A stretch of 64,000 bases of DNA from Desulfitobacterium_A sp034927245. GTDB taxonomy: Bacteria; Bacillota; Desulfitobacteriia; Desulfitobacteriales; Desulfitobacteriaceae. Where the stretch lies: contig NZ_JAYFQK010000024.1 in assembly GCF_034927245.1 (NCBI RefSeq), positions 1-64,000 of the forward strand, read 5' to 3'. Every line of letters begins with the position of its first letter. The stretch's first letter is position 1. The notes below the pieces were generated by a model, which did no database searches, was not told the origin of the DNA, and saw nothing but the letters and a program-made list of their open reading frames with translations. Below, piece after piece: positions 60,144 to 64,000 of the stretch. The position numbers and the translations under genes were made by a program.

Positions 60144-61123
60144 AACTTATTCTCTTTAAGCCAGGAAATTCGGCGCTCATCCTGAAGATTTTCCATGATC
60201 CGGTAAGCATTTCTTTGCAAAATCCCTTTACCGCGCCATCCTGCGGCAGTCTTCCGGAAGCGTTCATTAAACTCCGCTTTCGTCATAATGAGTACTTGAT
60301 AAGGATCTACGCCTCGGCTCATGACCTCTGCTTTCGTCCTTGTCTCTTCTTCTCGCCTAATCACGCCTTGATTATGAGGGCATACTTCCTGGCACGTATC
60401 ACACCCGAAAAGGCGCCGGCCTAAACTTTCCGCTTGTTTGCCTGTTAATCTTTCTTTAGTCTGTGTAAGATAAGATAAACACTGGGAAGCATTGAAATAT
60501 TTTTTTCCTAATAGTCGAGCAGGGCAAGCCCGGATACAATTTTGACATGTCCCGCATAAATTAGCGATCGGTTCATCCTGAGGAAGCTCTTGATCCAACA
60601 GCAATAATGCAAGAGCAACAAATGAACCCACACCGGGGATAATCAGTTGTTGATTATTCCCGAGCCATCCCACCCCGGAACGGAGCGCAAACCCCCGTTC
60701 ATTTAATGGACCGGTATCAACTTGAAGACGGATATTATTGGAAGGCCAGCCCGCTTCAAGCAACTTCTGACTCAGTTCTTCTAACTTTATCCGCAATACG
60801 CGGTGATAATCCTCGCCTACTGCCGAACGGGATAGTACCCCTTCGTTGGCTTGAGGCTGCGCTGTCAAAGGTAAAGGATAGGCCAGAACAGCAACTGTTT
60901 TGCATTCTGGCCAAACCGCTTGGGGATTTGTTCGCAGCGTAATGTCTGTTTGCACAAACGGGGTAACATACCCCTCGTTTATTGACTCTCCAAGATAAAG
61001 GGCAAGTTCCTTTAAAGGTTGAGCTCCTGTAAACCCAACCTTGATAAAACCCAAGCTCTCCGCCAATTCACGAAAACGTGCCTTCCATAAGAATTGTTTA
61101 TTTTGTTGCTCGGAAATAAGCAT
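60134..61123 (-). CDS. queG: Epoxyqueuosine reductase
   Basis: A 329-residue cobalamin/Fe-S enzyme, last step of queuosine synthesis in tRNA. N-terminal DUF1730 part and DTGPLNERGFALRSGVGWLG (about 140-160) are characteristic. Clusters: CGTCQNCIRACP (about 191-202) and CDTCQEVCPHN. The C-terminal HEAT repeats of the longer form are absent. ATG start overlaps the rubredoxin fusion gene by 26 bases. The gene's stop lies inside the shared terminator. Confidence 0.92.
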   Translation of the reverse strand: MLISEQQNKQFLWKARFRELAESLGFIKVGFTGAQPLKELALYLGESINEGYVTPFVQTDITLRTNPQAVWPECKTVAVLAYPLPLTAQPQANEGVLSRSAVGEDYHRVLRIKLEELSQKLLEAGWPSNNIRLQVDTGPLNERGFALRSGVGWLGNNQQLIIPGVGSFVALALLLLDQELPQDEPIANLCGTCQNCIRACPARLLGKKYFNASQCLSYLTQTKERLTGKQAESLGRRLFGCDTCQEVCPHNQGVIRREEETRTKAEVMSRGVDPYQVLIMTKAEFNERFRKTAAGWRGKGILQRNAYRIMENLQDERRISWLKENKLKK

Positions 61124-61817
61124 ATGTCATTGGTTCTCCTTCATTGAGAAGCTCCGCATGAACAACATCGGCTAAAAATAAGGTATGGGTTCCCGCGTCA
61201 AGCTGCCCAATCACTCGCGCTTCGAGCGTAGCACTGACATCATCTAGCAGCATCACTCCGGTTTGCCCGCGATGGGTGTAAACTCCCTCAAATTTATTGA
61301 TGCCCCGGCCTGAACGGTATCCAAATTTTCGGGCAAAATCATGACCTTTTTGGTCAAGGATCGATACCCCAAAATACCCGCTCTTCGAGATCAGCTCATG
61401 AGTATAGTTATTCTTATTAATCCCTATTGCGATTCGAGCCGGATCTGAAGTGATCTGGAAGCAGGTATTTGCACACTGTCCGTTATCTTTGCCGTCATAT
61501 TGCGCTGTAATAATATAGAGCCCATAAGAAATCTTGTAGAGAGCATGACGAATCTCTTCTTCGGGTGTCAAGTTTTTGATGTTTAATTGTTCCGAAGTGT
61601 GAGGAGTCTTGACTTGTGCTTCGGTTCCAGATGATTGAGCCTGAGATTGTGCTTCCGATTGTGAACTGCTGATCTCTTCAAAAAGACTTGCATCAACCCC
61701 ACACACAGGACAAGTTTCCGGGGGATTATCACCCGTATGTACATAACCGCATACAGTACAACGCCATTGTTTTTCCAAAGTTTCCACATCCTCACCTAAA
61801 GTTCTTTTATTATTCAA
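61098..61817 (-). CDS. Rubredoxin-flavin reductase fusion protein
   Basis: Up to 239 residues. The N-terminal part has a rubredoxin/rubrerythrin-type site CTVCGYVHTGDNPPETCPVCG (about 20-40). A Ser/Gln/Glu linker (about 45-75) leads to a flavin reductase-like domain (about 85-239) with NTCFQITSDPARIAIGINKNN. Start is uncertain: TTG 61817 lacks a good site; a TTG near 61778 (MEKQWRC) fits rubredoxin starts. High-molecular-weight rubredoxin of Moorella, which reduces a nitric oxide reductase, has the reverse domain order. It probably shuttles electrons from NAD(P)H to an oxygen- or NO-reducing protein. Confidence 0.85.
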   Translation of the reverse strand: MNNKRTLGEDVETLEKQWRCTVCGYVHTGDNPPETCPVCGVDASLFEEISSSQSEAQSQAQSSGTEAQVKTPHTSEQLNIKNLTPEEEIRHALYKISYGLYIITAQYDGKDNGQCANTCFQITSDPARIAIGINKNNYTHELISKSGYFGVSILDQKGHDFARKFGYRSGRGINKFEGVYTHRGQTGVMLLDDVSATLEARVIGQLDAGTHTLFLADVVHAELLNEGEPMTYAYFRATK

Positions 61818-61839
61818 TTTTAGATTTTATAACCATAGT

Positions 61840-63420
61840 TTAGCGGTTATTCAACCTATTGACAAGTTTGAATTTCTGATACTCCTTTTCAAGAAAGCCT
61901 AGGTTATCCGGTTGGTACCTTTCATTGAGCATAACCGCCGTAAGAACCGTTTCTTTAAACTCACCAATCTCTTTGCCCATGAGCTGTTTTCCACGCACAA
62001 AGGGTTCCAGCTGCGTCCAATCCAATTCCCGCTTACGCTCTTCTAAATCCTCAGCAGTAACCCTAATCTTTGCTTGCAGTTTATTGAAAATTTCCTCGTC
62101 CTGCGGTTCACGTTGTTTCCCGCCGAAAAAATCGGCTCGCCAAAGATCCAGTAGGTTTAATACGCGTTCTTTGCGGTATTCTCGGCCATTCCATCCTTTT
62201 TCCCAAGCAAAGCGCCGCACTTTATCCTGAACGTAAGCAGGGTTTCCTTCGCCTCTTAACTCTGACATAAAGGCTAACGTTCCGCTCATATGGTTTTCAA
62301 TGACCCAAAGCAATTCTTTCTCTCCAAACGGATCGGAGCCAAGGATCATAGAAAAGCGAAAGCGTTGTAAAATCTGACGAACCAATCGGGCACTCTCCCT
62401 TTCATGACCAAGAAAGTGCCGCTTGCCATCAACCACCCATTCGAACCCGATTTTTCTCCCGGTTACTTTACGGATATGTTTAACTTGGATTTTGCGCGGG
62501 TAAAAATCCAGCCGTGCACCGTGAACTTCCACGTACTGTCCGCGATAGCGCATAAGCTGCTTTCCCATAATTTGAAACTCGTTGATATAAAACTCCTTTT
62601 CCGAGCCCTCTAATTTTCCCCATACATAACATTCGCGGCTGGCGGTTTCCCATTTTCCAATGTCATGAAAAAGCCCCGCTAAGCGCAAGAAGATTTGAGG
62701 AGGAGTATTTTTCACAACATACAGCGTGTGTTCCCAAGCATCTTTCGCATGATACTTGTTTTGGACTAATCCCTTTAAACGTGCAAGCTCCGGAACATAA
62801 ACCTGCCAGTAGCCGATTTCGTCTAAAAGGCGCAGGGCTTCTTCTACAGAATTAAGAACCATAATCCGCCCCAGTTCTTCTGTGACCCTTTCACTGGCAA
62901 CCCCTGTTAAACGATCCATCAAAACACCGGCAGCCTTTTTCGTTTCTTCCTCAAGTTCCAGCTGATATTTAACCTTAAATCGAACCATCCGCAAGATTCG
63001 AATAGGGTCTTCCATGATCCGCTCAGAAGGATCTCCGCAAGCACAAAGTCTCTTTTCCTGTAAATCCTTTTGACCTCCTAAAGGATCCAGATATTCTCCG
63101 CTTTGGATATCCTGATATATCGCATTGATGGTAAAATCACGACGAAGTGCATCTGCTTTTAAATTTTGTGTAAGCTGGGTAAAATCAATACGCTCACCAC
63201 CCAAAAAGAGACTTAGCGTTAAAAATTGAGCACCTATCCTAAGAGGACGGTAGCCCCAGCCTTCTAACGTCTGCTGAAGCTTCTCTAAGTCTAGTTCAGT
63301 TACAACATCGATATCTTTTGCTGTAAATCCCAAAAGCTGATCGCGCACCGCTCCACCGACGAGATAGGCACGGGTAACTTTACTTAGTTTGGTCAAAAGC
63401 TCTTTCTGAGAAGGAGTCAT
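61840..63420 (-). CDS. cca: CCA tRNA nucleotidyltransferase with an HD-domain insert
   Basis: A 526-residue enzyme that builds or repairs the tRNA 3'-CCA. Class II head: YLVGGAVRDQLLG (about 16-28), DIDVVTE with metal Asp, RRDFTINA and RILRMVRF. Then the neck and HD domain (HTLYVV.., FHDIGKWET at about 248-256). Between the HD part and the later HFLGHERESARLV an extra segment of about 70 residues is rich in beta-forming residues. Usual length is 400-460, so the insert explains the surplus. Note that tRNA-Leu in this window already encodes CCA, as is usual in such bacteria, where the enzyme repairs ends. Confidence 0.9.
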   Translation of the reverse strand: MTPSQKELLTKLSKVTRAYLVGGAVRDQLLGFTAKDIDVVTELDLEKLQQTLEGWGYRPLRIGAQFLTLSLFLGGERIDFTQLTQNLKADALRRDFTINAIYQDIQSGEYLDPLGGQKDLQEKRLCACGDPSERIMEDPIRILRMVRFKVKYQLELEEETKKAAGVLMDRLTGVASERVTEELGRIMVLNSVEEALRLLDEIGYWQVYVPELARLKGLVQNKYHAKDAWEHTLYVVKNTPPQIFLRLAGLFHDIGKWETASRECYVWGKLEGSEKEFYINEFQIMGKQLMRYRGQYVEVHGARLDFYPRKIQVKHIRKVTGRKIGFEWVVDGKRHFLGHERESARLVRQILQRFRFSMILGSDPFGEKELLWVIENHMSGTLAFMSELRGEGNPAYVQDKVRRFAWEKGWNGREYRKERVLNLLDLWRADFFGGKQREPQDEEIFNKLQAKIRVTAEDLEERKRELDWTQLEPFVRGKQLMGKEIGEFKETVLTAVMLNERYQPDNLGFLEKEYQKFKLVNRLNNR

Positions 63421-63443
63421 TGAAATCCTCCCTTGCGTTTATT

Positions 63444-64000
63444 TCAGCATAACACTTTAATTTTAGGGCCTACCTTAATTTCCCATGGGCTGTTTGGTCC
63501 CCATTCACCATCAAGATCCGAACTTGACTCACGATCACAAGTGATCCGTAAATACTCCGTCTGAAACTGAACAACCTTTTCGCTTTTCATTTTTCCCCTG
63601 CCGACAGCCTTTAACAACAGCCGCATTGTTTCAGGCCAGCCGCTCAGTTTGACTATGAGGAAATCCAGTTTGCCATCACTGAGGGAGGCCATTGGCACAA
63701 GTTGTTTAAATCCCCCTACTGATAAACCATTTACCGCAAGAATTAGTAAGGCATCTTCAGAATACAGGTGCCCATCATGTTCAAATTCCACGTGAAAAGG
63801 ACGAAAACTCGGAAGCGTCTCCAGTCCCTTTAAGTAATACGCTAATTGGCCGAGACTGTTTTTCATGTGAATGTCGACCAAAGGGGAAACATCGGTAAGT
63901 AATCCCGCACTGGCTACATTTACAAAATAGCGTTCATTGACCATTCCCAGATCCATTTCAAGAATCTTGTCCCGGTTAATCACCTTACATGCCTCTGCCC
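63444..64000 (-). CDS. Diacylglycerol/lipid kinase C-terminal part (runs off the window)
   Basis: The frame is open through 64000, so only the C-terminal about 185 residues are seen. MDLGMVNERYFVNVASAGLLTDVS and DALLILAVNGLSVGGFKQLVPMASLSDGKLDFL are typical of the C-terminal beta-sandwich of YegS/BmrU/DgkB-type lipid kinases. SDLDGEWGPNSPWEI is near the end. It phosphorylates diacylglycerol or a related lipid at the inner membrane face. The ATP-binding N-terminus lies beyond the end. A GTG at 63983 is likely internal. Confidence 0.88.
   Translation of the reverse strand, partial: AEACKVINRDKILEMDLGMVNERYFVNVASAGLLTDVSPLVDIHMKNSLGQLAYYLKGLETLPSFRPFHVEFEHDGHLYSEDALLILAVNGLSVGGFKQLVPMASLSDGKLDFLIVKLSGWPETMRLLLKAVGRGKMKSEKVVQFQTEYLRITCDRESSSDLDGEWGPNSPWEIKVGPKIKVLC

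Noticed and set aside
1..64000. CRISPR array, rRNA operon or prophage
   Set aside because: No regularly spaced repeats, rRNA sequence or phage structural genes were seen on either strand.

Overview
The window looks like a chromosome segment of an anaerobic, endospore-forming, Gram-positive bacterium of the Peptococcaceae/Desulfitobacteriaceae type (Desulfosporosinus or Desulfitobacterium-like). The grounds are an NAD-linked trimeric [FeFe] hydrogenase, HdrB/HdrC-like iron-sulfur proteins, ferredoxin and rubredoxin domains, menaquinone synthesis (MenA), spore genes (an alpha/beta SASP, YtaF, a GH18 spore-type hydrolase), strong AGGAGG ribosome sites, and the polA-mutM-ytaF-coaE order known from Bacillus and Clostridia. 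The genus is inference; no rRNA gene is present.

Layout. Positions 1-137 are the right end of an IS110-family element. An identical right end closes a full copy whose transposase is at 25353-26585, so 138 to about 25000 lies between two same-direction copies. That interval holds a sigma-54-type nitrogen cluster (glutamine synthetase-like enzyme and acetamidase/formamidase with a divergent, sensorless enhancer-binding protein), then small lipoprotein and membrane genes and a ferredoxin. Next comes a worn accessory stretch (6.2-9.9 kb) with a partial cinA duplicate, two frameshifted genes, an XRE regulator and an RsgA GTPase behind an elaborate leader-peptide attenuator. It continues with an SGNH hydrolase, an SsuABC-type transporter, the HydABC hydrogenase, AroD, an aconitase-family hydratase, a fumarylacetoacetase-family protein and a two-component system.

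From 26.7 kb on the DNA is mostly housekeeping and almost all on the minus strand: an hdrBC-like operon, a CsoR/CstR-type repressor, lytic transglycosylase, coaE, ytaF, an ABC-F ATPase, mutM, polA, a D-2-hydroxyacid dehydrogenase, endonuclease IV, a DUF2157/GDYXXLXY pair, a C39-like protein, a BaiN-type flavoprotein and menA. Then follow a yolD-polY mutagenesis module, tRNA-Leu(CAA), accA, accD, coaD, dnaE, a CBS/hotdog regulator, SASP, an MBL hydrolase, GH18, a WecA/TagO-like transferase, trmL, an FmdB zinc ribbon, a divergent Lrp-aminotransferase pair, queG, a rubredoxin-flavin reductase fusion, cca and the 3' part of a lipid kinase gene that runs off the window.

The two most unusual structures are (i) a leader ORF with three mutually exclusive hairpins in front of rsgA (9136-9254), which reads as ribosome-stall-controlled translation, and (ii) a 37-bp direct repeat at the tRNA-Leu 3' end and at the end of yolD, which makes the 2.2-kb yolD-polY module look like DNA inserted at a tRNA gene without a visible integrase.
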